DNA of 64,000 bases from Ignavibacteria bacterium (GCA_017302895.1 JAFLBV010000003.1:135115-199114), one strand, 5' to 3'; counted from the stretch's first letter, positions 25,658 through 35,212 are shown. The notes: generated by a model from the sequence alone, not told the origin. Made by a program: numbers and translations.

Positions 25658-28657
25658 TTATCCTCCTGTTATTTTGTAGAGCGAGGAAGGGAGAGAAATA
25701 ACAACTTCCGTTCCTTGAGATTCAGGTTGTTTACCTCCAAGGTCTTCAAACAGGATCGGTTGTGGAATCTCCATTTTGGAACTAAGCAGGCGTAACCGTT
25801 CTTCGACGATCTCGATGCCTTTGGAGATATGATCCGCTTTTTTGTTCATTTTCGCCTGCTGAATGCCAACGCCGTTATCAGTTATTTTGATAATCAGTGC
25901 CCTGTCCGTTTCCTCGTGAATTTTTATATTCTCAAAATTGAAGGAGACGGTCAGCTCTCCCTTCCTGCCTGAATCGATTATGCCGTGCCAGAGAGAGTTT
26001 TCAACAAATGGCTGGATGATCATATTGGGAATCATCAGAGTTGCCGGATTGATGTCATCACCCGTGAGTATCTCCCAGACAAATTTGTCACCAAGTCTCA
26101 ATTTTTCGAGATCGAGGTACAAGCCCAGCCTGTAAATCTCTTCAGAGAGGAGAATAAAACCACTTCCGGCAGTCTCGAGATTTTTTCTCATCAGATTTGC
26201 CATGGTTGCTATGTAGTTGTTGGCTTCCTCGTTTCTGTTGCTGTTGATCAGGTACTGAACGGAATTAAGGGAATTGTAAACAAAGTGAGGATTCATCATG
26301 GCAGAGAGAGCCTGATGCTTCAACTGGTTAATTCTTTCGGTCAGCTCCAGTTGTTCTTTACTCCTCTTTCTTTGAACATTGAGTTGCCAGCGAAGAATCA
26401 GGGGACCGGATGTCAAAAGGAAGACGGCGATGAGTACTTTCAACCAAATCGACTCCAGAAACCCGGGGCGAATAGCAAAATTGAGTGTCGCCGGCTTCCC
26501 CCAATCTCCGTTGATGTCCTTTGCTGAAACCTCCAGTTGATACTCTCCGTGTGACAATGAGACTGCATTAATAAAATCGTTGTCAGTCTCGATCCATTCA
26601 CCCTCCAAACGGTATCTGTATTTAACAGAACCGGACGAGGAGTAATTTAATGCAGAAAAAGAGATGAAGAGATCGTGATAATCCCGGTCAAGTTCGAATT
26701 GATTTTCCCCGTCAAAGGTTTTCCCCCCCGATCTTATTTCAGTAAAAACAACATCACATTTTGGTGTGGAGTATCCATCAAGATAATCAAGATCGATTAC
26801 AGATACGCCACCGCTGGTTCCTGCATCCAGCCTGTTTTTCTCTTCGTCGTACAAAAGACAAAACACCTCGTTTGACCCCAGACCCTTGAACCTGTTATAC
26901 ACCTTCACTTTTGAATTTTGGTATGAAAACAAGCCCTTGAGACTGCCAATCCAGATTCTTCCTTTTTTATCTGTGACCACGGAGGTGGAGGCGGAGAGGT
27001 CGAATCCGCCCAGACTGCTGAAACTTGTCATTTTCCCGCTTGACAACTCATAATAAGCTATCCCTTTGTCAGATGCGAACCAGATTTTATCCCGCCCGTC
27101 ATTCCATATCCAGTTGATTCTGCTGTTTAGAATTGAATCTCCTTCGAAGAATATTTTGCTCGCGACCGGTTTTCCGCCCGTAAACTTAATTTCTCTTACC
27201 ATGCACAAACCCGCACCCGTGGCTATCCAAATATTTCCAAGGCGGTCTTCCACAATATCATTGATCCGGTTCACGCTTTCATTCTCTCCAAAGACAGAAA
27301 AAAAGATGGTGTCATTGTCTTGTTGAGCGAGTTCGCGTTTCACATAAATGAGATTAGCCCCGTAACCGAAAAGAAAAAGCCCCGAAGAAGTTTTGCAAAA
27401 TGAAGTGTAATTGATCAGGTTGATTACATTTCCGGCAAACATTGAATTCCTGATTCCCCTCGAACCGAACACACCACAAACAAAAATCCGGTCATCATAA
27501 AACTTTATATTGTAGATATATTCATTTGTGGTGGCATTTGCGCGGGTCTCAACTCTCTTGAATCTGTCGCCATCCTCCACATTCAAACCGTCAAATGATC
27601 CCACAATCAGACCGATGTTTTTGTCCCGTGCAATAAAATTTATATTGTCGTTGCTCAAGCCATCGGACTCATTATATCGGGAAACATACAGATTATTCAG
27701 GCAGAAAACCCCTTTGCCATGGGTACTTACCCACATGTTGCCCTGAGAGTCTTCAAGGTACCCATTGACATGAGTATTTTGAAGACCGATCTTTTTCCCC
27801 ATATCGATAATCTTTTTCTCTCCGTTTTTAATCATGTAAAAACCATCATTTAAAACGGAGAACCAGAGATTGTTTCTGCTGTCTGAATAAAGCTCAACAA
27901 CTTCATCAGAAACCACACCCGAGCTGATATTGTAAGAATTTATCACCGAGTTGTTGGATATCTCGTAAATCCTTCCTTTCCCGCCGACAAAGAAACTGCC
28001 GTCTTTTTTCACAAAGATTGATAAAAGGGGTCCATCCGGTAAGCCTGCAACATTCTTTTTTACCAAAACTCCATCTTTTAGTGTGAACAAACCCTGTTTT
28101 GCTGCCACAACGAGTCTACCATCTTCAAAAAATGCTATTCGTTGAACTCCCGGTGGATTGGTTTTTATTGTAGATGCACTTGTTTTCCCTTTTGAATCAC
28201 CAACCACAACATTTATCCACCCCGCGTTTTTGTAGGCATAGAGTTTCTGCGGGTCCTCTGAATCGGGTCCAGCTTGTAAATAAGAAATGGCAAACTGCTT
28301 CCCTGAAGGGTATCGCAAGAAATTATCAATCCTTCCGTTTTTGATAACATTAATGCCGTTCTCATAAGTGGCAGCATAGATTTCCCCCCCCTGCCCGAGT
28401 GCGAGAGAAACAATGGAATTTGCGTTCAAACCGTTCTTGCTGTCGAAAGAGACAAAATGCTTTCCATCGAATCTGCTCAACCCCTGAAGGGTACCGAACC
28501 ACATAAAACCTTCCTGATCTTGCATCATGCTGAAGACCGTTGAGGAGGCAAGTCCTTCGTTTGAAGTGTAATGATAGAAAGGGGGAGTCTGTGCTTTCAG
28601 AATCAGCGACAAACAGAAAAGGATTAAACTTACGACGGAAAACCGAAAAAACCGCAT
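25658..28657 (-). CDS. Two-component propeller sensor histidine kinase (LytS-type kinase)
   Basis: A protein of 999 residues from the ATG at 28657 (a TTG one codon earlier is possible). It has a signal peptide or signal anchor, then about 14 reg_prop-like propeller blades (about 25-660, e.g. MWFGTLQGLSRFDG), a Y_Y_Y domain (about 667-727, YRYRLEGEW), one membrane helix (about 737-757), and a LytS-type HisKA with H-box NPHFVYNSLN near residue 787. The HATPase has DNGVGI near 930. The protein senses an extracytoplasmic ligand, possibly a polysaccharide product, and phosphorylates the adjacent LytTR regulator. It overlaps the regulator gene by one base (TGATG), giving a stoichiometric pair. Confidence 0.94.
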   Translation of the reverse strand: MRFFRFSVVSLILFCLSLILKAQTPPFYHYTSNEGLASSTVFSMMQDQEGFMWFGTLQGLSRFDGKHFVSFDSKNGLNANSIVSLALGQGGEIYAATYENGINVIKNGRIDNFLRYPSGKQFAISYLQAGPDSEDPQKLYAYKNAGWINVVVGDSKGKTSASTIKTNPPGVQRIAFFEDGRLVVAAKQGLFTLKDGVLVKKNVAGLPDGPLLSIFVKKDGSFFVGGKGRIYEISNNSVINSYNISSGVVSDEVVELYSDSRNNLWFSVLNDGFYMIKNGEKKIIDMGKKIGLQNTHVNGYLEDSQGNMWVSTHGKGVFCLNNLYVSRYNESDGLSNDNINFIARDKNIGLIVGSFDGLNVEDGDRFKRVETRANATTNEYIYNIKFYDDRIFVCGVFGSRGIRNSMFAGNVINLINYTSFCKTSSGLFLFGYGANLIYVKRELAQQDNDTIFFSVFGENESVNRINDIVEDRLGNIWIATGAGLCMVREIKFTGGKPVASKIFFEGDSILNSRINWIWNDGRDKIWFASDKGIAYYELSSGKMTSFSSLGGFDLSASTSVVTDKKGRIWIGSLKGLFSYQNSKVKVYNRFKGLGSNEVFCLLYDEEKNRLDAGTSGGVSVIDLDYLDGYSTPKCDVVFTEIRSGGKTFDGENQFELDRDYHDLFISFSALNYSSSGSVKYRYRLEGEWIETDNDFINAVSLSHGEYQLEVSAKDINGDWGKPATLNFAIRPGFLESIWLKVLIAVFLLTSGPLILRWQLNVQRKRSKEQLELTERINQLKHQALSAMMNPHFVYNSLNSVQYLINSNRNEEANNYIATMANLMRKNLETAGSGFILLSEEIYRLGLYLDLEKLRLGDKFVWEILTGDDINPATLMIPNMIIQPFVENSLWHGIIDSGRKGELTVSFNFENIKIHEETDRALIIKITDNGVGIQQAKMNKKADHISKGIEIVEERLRLLSSKMEIPQPILFEDLGGKQPESQGTEVVISLPSSLYKITGG

Positions 28658-29403
28658 CAAACCGATCTCAATCCCGATTTGATCTTCTTTACAAATTCAG
28701 CGGCTTTCCTGCGGGAAACTTCAACCTTGCTGCCGTCGGACATCCTTACCCATCCGCCATCGGTAACGGAATACTCTTTCACGCATTTCAAGTTGATGAT
28801 GTGCGACTTGTGAACCCTGAAAAAGAGTGATTCAGGGAGAGATTCTTCAAAATCCTTCATTGTTTTTGAAACCATCCTGCATTTTCCCTCCTTCAAGTAA
28901 ATATTTGTGTAGCTCCCCTCAGCCTCCAGCCTTATAATCTCATTTATATCGATTATGTTAAAACCGTGTGTATCAGGGATTACGAGTTTTTCTTCCTCAA
29001 AATAGGGGGCATTTTCTGTTTCTTTTTTCTTCAGTCCGATGAGTTTTTTTACAGTCAGTTTCAACTCTTTGATGTTAACCGGCTTGAGCAGATAATCAAC
29101 CGCTCCCGCTTTCACCGCTTTTATTCCGTAATCGGCATAGGCGCTCACGAAAACAACCATAAAGTCACGATCATCGAATTCACCGAGAAAGTCGAAACCG
29201 TCGAGAACGGGCATGTTGATATCGAGAAATACCACATCAGGCTTGACTTCCTGAACGAGCAACTTTGCAGCAACAGTCGAATCGGCAGTACCCCCCACTC
29301 TGATTTCAGGGCACCAGTTCTCGATTATCATCCTCAGATTTTCTCTGCCGTGAAATTCATCGTCGACGATAATGGCGGTTAGCACAGGATTTGGCTGCTC
29401 CAA
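28657..29403 (-). CDS. LytTR-type response regulator
   Basis: A 248-residue response regulator. The receiver holds VDDEFHG (acidic pocket, about residues 15-21), VFLDINMP (phospho-Asp), SAYADYG and DYLLKPVN (Lys). The C-terminal LytTR DNA-binding domain reads IDINEIIRLEAEGSYTNIYL, FFRVHKSHIINL and DGSKVEVSRRKA. The start is a TTG with GAGG 5 bases upstream; an alternative GTG is 7 codons later. It is the cognate partner of the kinase downstream. The target promoters cannot be read here; the pair probably regulates export or polysaccharide-related genes as in other FCB bacteria, which is inference. Confidence 0.95.
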   Translation of the reverse strand: MEQPNPVLTAIIVDDEFHGRENLRMIIENWCPEIRVGGTADSTVAAKLLVQEVKPDVVFLDINMPVLDGFDFLGEFDDRDFMVVFVSAYADYGIKAVKAGAVDYLLKPVNIKELKLTVKKLIGLKKKETENAPYFEEEKLVIPDTHGFNIIDINEIIRLEAEGSYTNIYLKEGKCRMVSKTMKDFEESLPESLFFRVHKSHIINLKCVKEYSVTDGGWVRMSDGSKVEVSRRKAAEFVKKIKSGLRSV

Positions 29404-29477
29404 TAAAACCTCGCTTCGAATTCGGGAAAAAGTTGATTTTGAAAATTGAATTTATTCAAAAGAAAGAACTTTTATAA

Positions 29478-29506
29478 GGTATTAGGTATTAGGGATTAGG
29501 TATTAT
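29478..29506. repeat. Short ATTAGGTATT microrepeat
   Basis: The phrase GGTATTAGG is repeated with small variations (ATTAGGTATTAGGGATTAGG) in the intergenic region upstream of etfB. It is too short to classify. Confidence 0.5.
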
Positions 29507-29601
29507 TTAAATATTGAGTGGATCGGGTTCAAAAAACTTGTTGCTTGAAAATACAAAAACCCTTATTTTAATAATGAAAGTTTTTATAATTTGGAGAGAC
29601 T

Positions 29602-30489
29602 GTGTTTAAATCCATTGTTTTAGTGAAGCAGGTTCCCGACACCGCAAATATCTCGGGAAGTGTAATGAAGGAGGACGGAACCGTCAACCGTTCGAAACTC
29701 CCTGCAATATTTAACAACGAGGACAGGGTAGCCATCGAGTTTGCCCTTCGCATTAAGGAAAAATTCGGCGGTACCGTTACTGCTATCACCATGGGACCAC
29801 AAAGAGCTTCTGATATTCTCAGAGAGTGTCTTTATATGGGTGCCGATTCTGTTTATCTGATAAGTGACAGAAAATTCGCCGGTGCAGATACCCTTGCCAC
29901 ATCTTATGTGCTTAGCGAGGCAATAAAAAAGATCGGCAGTTTCGATTTTATTTTCGCCGGAAGACAGGCAATCGACGGTGATACGGCTCAGGTTGGTCCC
30001 CAGACTGCCGAAAAGCTCAATCTCCCTCAGGTTACTTATGTGGAAGAGATTCTTGAGGTATCAAAAACCCACGCAAAGATTAAAAGAAAAATCGACGGCG
30101 GTTATGAAATCGTCAGGGCTAAACTTCCCGTCCTTTTCACAGTCCTCAAAGATGCCGCCGAACCGCGACCCTTCAGTGCAAAAAGAGTGATGGCATACAA
30201 GGGAGCAAAATCCCTGATGGACCTCGAAAAAATGACCGAAGGAAACAGTCTCCTCTACACAGATAAACTCCAGCATGAATATGAAGAGAAGAATCTCTTC
30301 ATCCCTACTCTTACAATGGATGAACTGGGGCTCGACCCCGAACGCTGCGGCATCAAAGGCTCGCCGACAAAAGTTCATAAAGTGGATTCTGTGGTTCTTG
30401 GCGGTGGAAACCACATCAGAGTGGAGCCGACAAAAGAAGGGCTCGAGAAGCTCGTAGATCAACTTTTAGCCGATCACATTTTTGGATAA
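29602..30489 (+). CDS. etfB: Electron transfer flavoprotein subunit beta
   Basis: The 295-residue EtfB has the standard opening FKSIVLVKQVPD, the AMP/FAD-domain motif FGGTVTAITMGP, the signature DFIFAGRQAIDGDTAQVGPQ near residue 117, and the VRAKLPVLFTVLKDA segment. It pairs with EtfA to accept electrons from acyl-CoA dehydrogenases and pass them to the quinone pool. The start is GTG with GGAGAG about 7 bases upstream. It is the first gene of an etfB-etfA-acyl-CoA dehydrogenase operon. Cytosolic. The length is above the usual ~255, owing to a C-terminal extension with EYEEKNLFIPTLTM and other helical segments. Confidence 0.96.
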   Translation: MFKSIVLVKQVPDTANISGSVMKEDGTVNRSKLPAIFNNEDRVAIEFALRIKEKFGGTVTAITMGPQRASDILRECLYMGADSVYLISDRKFAGADTLATSYVLSEAIKKIGSFDFIFAGRQAIDGDTAQVGPQTAEKLNLPQVTYVEEILEVSKTHAKIKRKIDGGYEIVRAKLPVLFTVLKDAAEPRPFSAKRVMAYKGAKSLMDLEKMTEGNSLLYTDKLQHEYEEKNLFIPTLTMDELGLDPERCGIKGSPTKVHKVDSVVLGGGNHIRVEPTKEGLEKLVDQLLADHIFG

Positions 30490-30493
30490 GATA

Positions 30494-31510
30494 ATGAAAA
30501 AAAAGAACGAAATTTGGGTTTTTGTTGAAGTCAGGAACGGTAAACCCGCCGATGTGAGCCTTGAACTTCTCTCCAAAGGGAATAAACTTGCCGCTATCAC
30601 AGATTCCGTGTTAAAGTCAGTTGTGATCGGGGACAATGTAAGAGATATTGCAGAAGTTACATTTTTATACGGAGCCTCCGAATCGATACTTGTGGATGAC
30701 CCCGCACTCAAATATTTCAGGACACTTCCATACGCAAGAATTCTGAACACTCTAATAATGGAAAGAAGACCTCGGATAGTCCTTTTTGGTGCCACCGTCA
30801 TCGGAAGGGATATCGCTCCCAGAGTTGCTTCCTACACAAAAAGCGGACTCACGGCTGACTGCACAGATCTTCAGATCTCCGATGTGAAATACCTGAATCA
30901 GGAATACAAGGAACTGTTGCTCCAGATCAGACCTGCATTTGGCGGAAACATCATCGCAACAATTATTACACCCGATACCGAAACCCAGATGGCAACGGTA
31001 AGAGAGGGTGTGATGGAGATGCACAAGGTTGAGGCACCACATCCCGTTAAAATTGAGGAAGTAAAGTTTGTTCCGACAGAGGAAGATGACCTCGTTGAAG
31101 TGTTGGAGCAGCACATTGAAGAGAGCAAAGTAAACCTGAAGGCAGCCCCCATAATCGTTTCGGGCGGATACGGTCTCGGTACTAAAGAAAATTTCAGACT
31201 CGTTGAAGAACTTGCCCATACACTTGGCGGTGAAGTGGCGGGAAGTCGTGCTGCTGTTGATGCAGGTTTTATAACTTCCGAAAGACAGGTAGGTCAGACT
31301 GGTGTTACGGTAAGGCCCAAACTTTATATCGCAGTCGGTATCTCGGGTGCAATTCAGCACCGTGCCGGTATGCAGGAGGCAAAAAAGATTATCGCAATCA
31401 ACAGCGATCCTGACGCCCCAATATTTGATGTAAGTCATTATGCAATCGTCGGGGATGCTACACAGGTAATCCCGAAATTTATTGAAGTTTACAAGAGCAA
31501 GTTGAAATAG
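30494..31510 (+). CDS. etfA: Electron transfer flavoprotein subunit alpha
   Basis: From the ATG at 30494 the protein has 338 residues; an upstream TTG at 30482 overlaps the etfB end and is less likely. It has the N-terminal alpha/beta domain (WVFVEVRNGKPADVSLELL) and the conserved FAD-binding C-terminal region: SGGYGLGTKENF, GSRAAVDAGF, QVGQTGVTVRPKLY, GISGAIQHRAGM, IAINSDPDAPIF, all in the usual order. The start is 4 bases after the etfB stop. It supplies the FAD site of the ETF heterodimer and works with the following acyl-CoA dehydrogenase. Confidence 0.96.
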   Translation: MKKKNEIWVFVEVRNGKPADVSLELLSKGNKLAAITDSVLKSVVIGDNVRDIAEVTFLYGASESILVDDPALKYFRTLPYARILNTLIMERRPRIVLFGATVIGRDIAPRVASYTKSGLTADCTDLQISDVKYLNQEYKELLLQIRPAFGGNIIATIITPDTETQMATVREGVMEMHKVEAPHPVKIEEVKFVPTEEDDLVEVLEQHIEESKVNLKAAPIIVSGGYGLGTKENFRLVEELAHTLGGEVAGSRAAVDAGFITSERQVGQTGVTVRPKLYIAVGISGAIQHRAGMQEAKKIIAINSDPDAPIFDVSHYAIVGDATQVIPKFIEVYKSKLK

Positions 31511-31518
31511 GAACAAAC

Positions 31519-33249
31519 ATGGCAAATTATTTTACCGACAATGTCGATATTCAGTTTCACTTCAACCATTTTGGTACGGATGATGTGAAAGAAATTGTTC
31601 AGATAAGTGAAGAAGATTATAAAGAATCACTCCATTACAACTATGCTCCTGTTTCATTTGAAGATGCGATGGAGAATTACAGGGCGGTACTTGAAGTGGT
31701 GGGCGATCTCGCTGCAAACTTTATAGAACCCCGCTCTGCAGGTGTGGATGATCAGGGCGCAATTTTTAAAGATGGCAAGGTAACATACGCTGACGGTACA
31801 AGAAAAAATCTTGAACAGCTTGCTCAGGCTGACCTGATGGGTATGATTCTCCCACGAAAGTATGGCGGATTGAATTTCCCCTTCTTTATTTATCTTGTCT
31901 CTGTGGAGATGATTTCAAGAGCTGATGCTTCCCTCATGAATCTTTTTGGTTTGCAGGATATAGCAGACACAATCAGGAAGTTTGGAGACGAGGAACTTGC
32001 CCAGGAGTTTCTTCCAAAGTTCTCGACTGGCGAATATACAGGTGCAATGGCACTCACAGAACCCGATGCTGGCAGTGATCTTCAAGCAGTAAAACTCTCC
32101 GCATATCAAAATGAAAAAGGGGAGTGGTTCCTCCGCGGTGTAAAAAGATTTATCACAAACGGAAACGGTGAAGTGCTGCTCGTGCTTGCCCGAAGCGAAA
32201 GCGGTTCCAGGGACGGTCGCGGTCTCAGCCTTTTTGCCTGCTATGGTGATGAGACCGTAAAGGTCAGAAGAATTGAGCACAAACTCGGTATCCACGGCTC
32301 ACCAACTTGTGAACTTCAGTTCAACGATACCCCGGCAAAACTGGTTGGTACCCGAAGAATGGGACTAATTAAATATGTTTTAGACCTTATGTTTCGTGCC
32401 AGAGCAGGAGTTTCTGCGCAGGCACTCGGAATCTCCCAGGCAGCATACGAAGAAGCCCTTAAATACGCTAAAGAACGGGAACAGTTCGGTAAACCGATCA
32501 TTAATCTCCCTGTGGTTACAAACATCCTGATGGATATGAGGACCACTCTCGAGAGCAACAGGTCCCTTCTCTATTCAACTGCGATTACTGTTGATCTGAA
32601 AGAAAAACTTGAAGAAGTGATCGATAAACTCAAAAAAGAGGGAAAACCTTTCGCTGAAGTGAATGCGAGACTGAAATATGTCACCAGAGTTGCAAATCTT
32701 CTCACTCCGATGGCAAAGTATATCGTTACAGAATCTGCAAATAAAATCACTTATGATGCACTTCAGATTCATGGCGGAACAGGCTATATGAGGGAGTTCA
32801 AGATCGAAAGACTCGCCCGCGATGCAAGAATTACAAACATCTATGAAGGAACTTCCCAACTTCAGGTTGTTGCCGCCTCTACGGGTGTTTATGCAGATGT
32901 ACTTGCAGAGTACTTCGATAAAAAGGATGCAAAGGTTTATGATGCGGGTCTGACAAGACTGCAGAATTTCCTTAAGGAGATAAGGGTTATCTTTAATGAA
33001 TGTGTTAAGTATGTTCAGGATAAAAAAGATCCAGTATTTCAGGAAGTTGCTGCAAAAGATCTTGTGGAACTTTACAGCTACATTTACACAGGCTATCTGC
33101 TGCTCGACGAGGCTGAAAAAGAGTCCCGTAAACGGTTTATTGCCAACAGATTTATTATTAACGCACTTTCTCACGCCAAGAGAAACGCTGAATCGATTAA
33201 GGATGAACTCTTCTCAGACCTTCTTCATTCAGACGAAATCTTAATCTAA
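31519..33249 (+). CDS. Acyl-CoA dehydrogenase family protein
   Basis: A 576-residue protein with the family motifs ALTEPDAGSDLQAVKLSA (FAD-binding, about residue 177), RFITNGNGEVLLVLAR, KLGIHGSPTCEL, YAKEREQFGKPI (about 315) and the C-terminal YEGTSQLQ (about 445), where the Glu is the likely catalytic base. It exceeds the usual 380-400 residues by a helical C-terminal extension of about 120 residues, as in the VLCAD/ACAD9-like group. It oxidises an acyl-CoA with electrons going to the ETF encoded upstream. Chain-length specificity is not readable. Co-transcribed with etfBA (8 bases). Confidence 0.93.
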   Translation: MANYFTDNVDIQFHFNHFGTDDVKEIVQISEEDYKESLHYNYAPVSFEDAMENYRAVLEVVGDLAANFIEPRSAGVDDQGAIFKDGKVTYADGTRKNLEQLAQADLMGMILPRKYGGLNFPFFIYLVSVEMISRADASLMNLFGLQDIADTIRKFGDEELAQEFLPKFSTGEYTGAMALTEPDAGSDLQAVKLSAYQNEKGEWFLRGVKRFITNGNGEVLLVLARSESGSRDGRGLSLFACYGDETVKVRRIEHKLGIHGSPTCELQFNDTPAKLVGTRRMGLIKYVLDLMFRARAGVSAQALGISQAAYEEALKYAKEREQFGKPIINLPVVTNILMDMRTTLESNRSLLYSTAITVDLKEKLEEVIDKLKKEGKPFAEVNARLKYVTRVANLLTPMAKYIVTESANKITYDALQIHGGTGYMREFKIERLARDARITNIYEGTSQLQVVAASTGVYADVLAEYFDKKDAKVYDAGLTRLQNFLKEIRVIFNECVKYVQDKKDPVFQEVAAKDLVELYSYIYTGYLLLDEAEKESRKRFIANRFIINALSHAKRNAESIKDELFSDLLHSDEILI

Positions 33250-33264
33250 CCAAGGAGACAGACC

Positions 33265-33474
33265 ATGGATAAACAAAGAAATTACTTCAAGATCTATGAT
33301 GATGAAGGCATCAAAAGCTACTTCAAAACCAACCTCACTTACGAGGAGATCGAAAAGTTGAAAATCGACTTTGAACAAAATCACCAGGAATTCTACAATA
33401 ACGACTTTATCAAATTCCTGAAAGACAAAGATGCCTCGACAGAGGAGATTGAAGTTCAGGCGATATATTATTAA
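33265..33474 (+). CDS. Small hypothetical protein of the ETF/acyl-CoA dehydrogenase operon
   Basis: A charged, cytosolic protein of 69 residues with no signal peptide and no domain that I recognise. It begins MDKQRNYFKIYDDEGIKSYF and ends in EEIEVQAIYY. A strong AAGGAGA lies 9 bases upstream of the ATG and the gap to the acyl-CoA dehydrogenase is 15 bases, so it is expressed with it. It could be an accessory factor or a fold-partner of the operon. The stop codon is followed at once by the GAACCTCAGAG-type repeat. Confidence 0.75.
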   Translation: MDKQRNYFKIYDDEGIKSYFKTNLTYEEIEKLKIDFEQNHQEFYNNDFIKFLKDKDASTEEIEVQAIYY

Positions 33475-33570
33475 GAACCTCAGAGTTTCAGTACTTCGGT
33501 ACCTCAGAGTGTCGACAACTCTTGGTGCTCAAATCACTGGAGTTGCGAGGTTCAGAAGTACTATATTAGT
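33472..33570 (+). repeat. GAACCTCAGAG-type repeat tail
   Basis: Starting with the stop codon of the small gene, TAAGAACCTCAGAGTTTCAG is followed by TACTTCGGTACCTCAGAG and further diverged units to about 33570. The same phrase follows the stop of the gene at 52144-52629, read on its strand. Confidence 0.75.
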
Positions 33571-33603
33571 AGCTTGAGTTTTTGAAAAATTTGAAAGATA
33601 CAT

Positions 33604-34830
33604 ATGAAAGACCACGAAAACATCAATTTTGAATCGAAATGTGTTCATGCAGGCATTGATGAATATGAGTTTGGAGCGGTAGTTCCGCCGATATATCAGA
33701 CATCAACATTTAAGTTTAAATCCGCACAGCATGGCGCTTCGCTCTTTATGGGCGAGGGCAAGGGACACATCTACACCAGAATGAGCAACCCGACAGTTGA
33801 AGCGATGGAAGATTCTGTTGCAGCTCTCGAAGGTGGTGCGAAAGCCCTCGGATGTGCAAGCGGTATGGCTGCAATCAATACCGTTTTTGCTACATATCTC
33901 TCAGCGGGCACCCATATAGTGTGCTCACAGGCTGTTTATGGACCGACAAATACACTCCTCAAGACCGTTTTCTCAAGATTTGGCGTCGAAACCACATTTG
34001 TTGATACGACTGATGTTGCAGCAGTAAAAGCTGCAATGAAAGAAAATACAGTTTTGGTTTATGTGGAGACACCGGGAAACCCAACACTTGCCGTCAGCGA
34101 TTTAGCTGAAATCGTAAAAATTGCTCATGAATACGGTGCAAAAGTTTGTGTTGACAACACTTTCATGTCACCTGCACTTCAAAGACCTTTCGAATTTGGA
34201 GTTGATGTTATCATTCATTCCATGACAAAATTCCTTAACGGACATGCAGATGTTGTTGCCGGAATTGTGGTCGTAAAAGATGCTGCTGATTACACTCCGT
34301 TGAAAAAGGTTTTGAATCAGACAGGCGGCGTTATCGATCCTTTCAATTCATTTTTGGTGCACCGCGGAATAAAGACCCTCGCCATCAGAATGGAAAGACA
34401 TTGCGAAAACGCTCAAAAAGTGGCTGAATTCCTTGAAAAACACGATATGGTTGAGTCGGTTACATTCCCCGGTTTGCGTTCACATCCTCAATACTTTACC
34501 GGATTGAAACAGCACAAAGGGCATGGCGGTATGATCACATTCGAATTGAAGGGTGGATATGATGCCGGCGAAATCATGATGAACTCAGTAAAACTTTGCC
34601 AGCTTGCCGTAAGTCTTGGTGGTGTTGAGTCTCTTATTCAGCATCCTGCAAGCATGACCCACTTCTCGATGGGACCTGATGCCCGAAAGGAAGCCGGAAT
34701 TACAGAAGGAATGGTAAGATTGTCGGTTGGTATCGAAAACCACAAGGATATCATCAAAGACCTCGAGCGCGCCCTCTACGAAGTAGGCGAAGCATTGAAT
34801 GTAAAACAGGAAAAGAATCTCTTTAGATAA
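33604..34830 (+). CDS. Cys/Met-metabolism PLP enzyme (trans-sulfuration family)
   Basis: The 408-residue PLP enzyme has the family signatures YTRMSNPTVEAME, ETPGNPTLAV, CVDNTFMSPALQRP and SMTKFLNGHADVVAG with the Schiff-base lysine. The position of the Cys that marks methionine gamma-lyase (LYGCT in Pseudomonas) reads VYGPT here, so the protein is more likely a cystathionine gamma-synthase or -lyase, or O-acetylhomoserine sulfhydrylase, than a dedicated methionine lyase. A full-length enzyme, cytosolic, homotetrameric in the family. Gene is transcribed alone, 129 bases from the operon before it, and closed by a hairpin terminator. Confidence 0.92.
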   Translation: MKDHENINFESKCVHAGIDEYEFGAVVPPIYQTSTFKFKSAQHGASLFMGEGKGHIYTRMSNPTVEAMEDSVAALEGGAKALGCASGMAAINTVFATYLSAGTHIVCSQAVYGPTNTLLKTVFSRFGVETTFVDTTDVAAVKAAMKENTVLVYVETPGNPTLAVSDLAEIVKIAHEYGAKVCVDNTFMSPALQRPFEFGVDVIIHSMTKFLNGHADVVAGIVVVKDAADYTPLKKVLNQTGGVIDPFNSFLVHRGIKTLAIRMERHCENAQKVAEFLEKHDMVESVTFPGLRSHPQYFTGLKQHKGHGGMITFELKGGYDAGEIMMNSVKLCQLAVSLGGVESLIQHPASMTHFSMGPDARKEAGITEGMVRLSVGIENHKDIIKDLERALYEVGEALNVKQEKNLFR

Positions 34831-34860
34831 GCCTTTTTCTGAAATAGAATCTTAATTACA

Positions 34861-34900
34861 GATACACATCCTGATTTTTCGGGATGTGTATTTGTGTTTT
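34861..34900 (+). terminator. Rho-independent terminator
   Basis: ATACACATCC and GGATGTGTAT pair around TGATTTTTCG, followed by TTGTGTTTT. It lies about 30 bases after the stop of the PLP enzyme. Confidence 0.8.
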
Positions 34901-34911
34901 AAAGTGGGTAG

Positions 34912-35090
34912 GGGACGCAGATACACGCGGATTAGGCAGATTTACGCGGATGGAGTTTGAGCCCTTGCGGCGACATATGGGTAGAATCGATCAACCCCCG
35001 AGTTTACCGGTAGGACAATCGGGACGATTGTCGCTCCTTTTCCGGAAGGGAGAGTCCCGTTTTACTCCTTTTGAAACCGAGGGCGATGGG
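34912..35090. other. Intergenic stretch with CGGATT-type repeat and a palindrome
   Basis: No gene is supported here. It holds GCAGATACACGCGGATTAGG with a second GATTTACGCGGA, related to the elements at 10356 and 15958, and a perfect palindrome GACAATCG-GGA-CGATTGTC at 35014-35032. These look like remnants of dispersed repeats. Confidence 0.55.
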
Positions 35091-35099
35091 TTTTTCAAA

Positions 35100-35212
35100 C
35101 CTCAAAAATTCAGCCTTCAGCCTTCAGCCTTCAAAAATTCAGCCCTCAGCCCTCAAAAATTCAGCCTTCTGACTTCAGCCCTCAAAAATTCAGCCCTCAG
35201 CCCTTAATTCTA
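35100..35212. repeat. TCAGCC-type repeat tail of upp
   Basis: Irregular copies of CAAAAATTCAGCC(C/T)TCAGCC run up to the stop codon of upp on the - strand. In the sense direction of upp the array reads GAGGGCTGA and begins a few bases after the stop. Confidence 0.85.

Noticed and set aside
34884..35207. ORF of 107 codons between the PLP enzyme and upp
   Set aside because: It is made of degenerate and TCAGCC repeats, with no SD and no protein-like composition.
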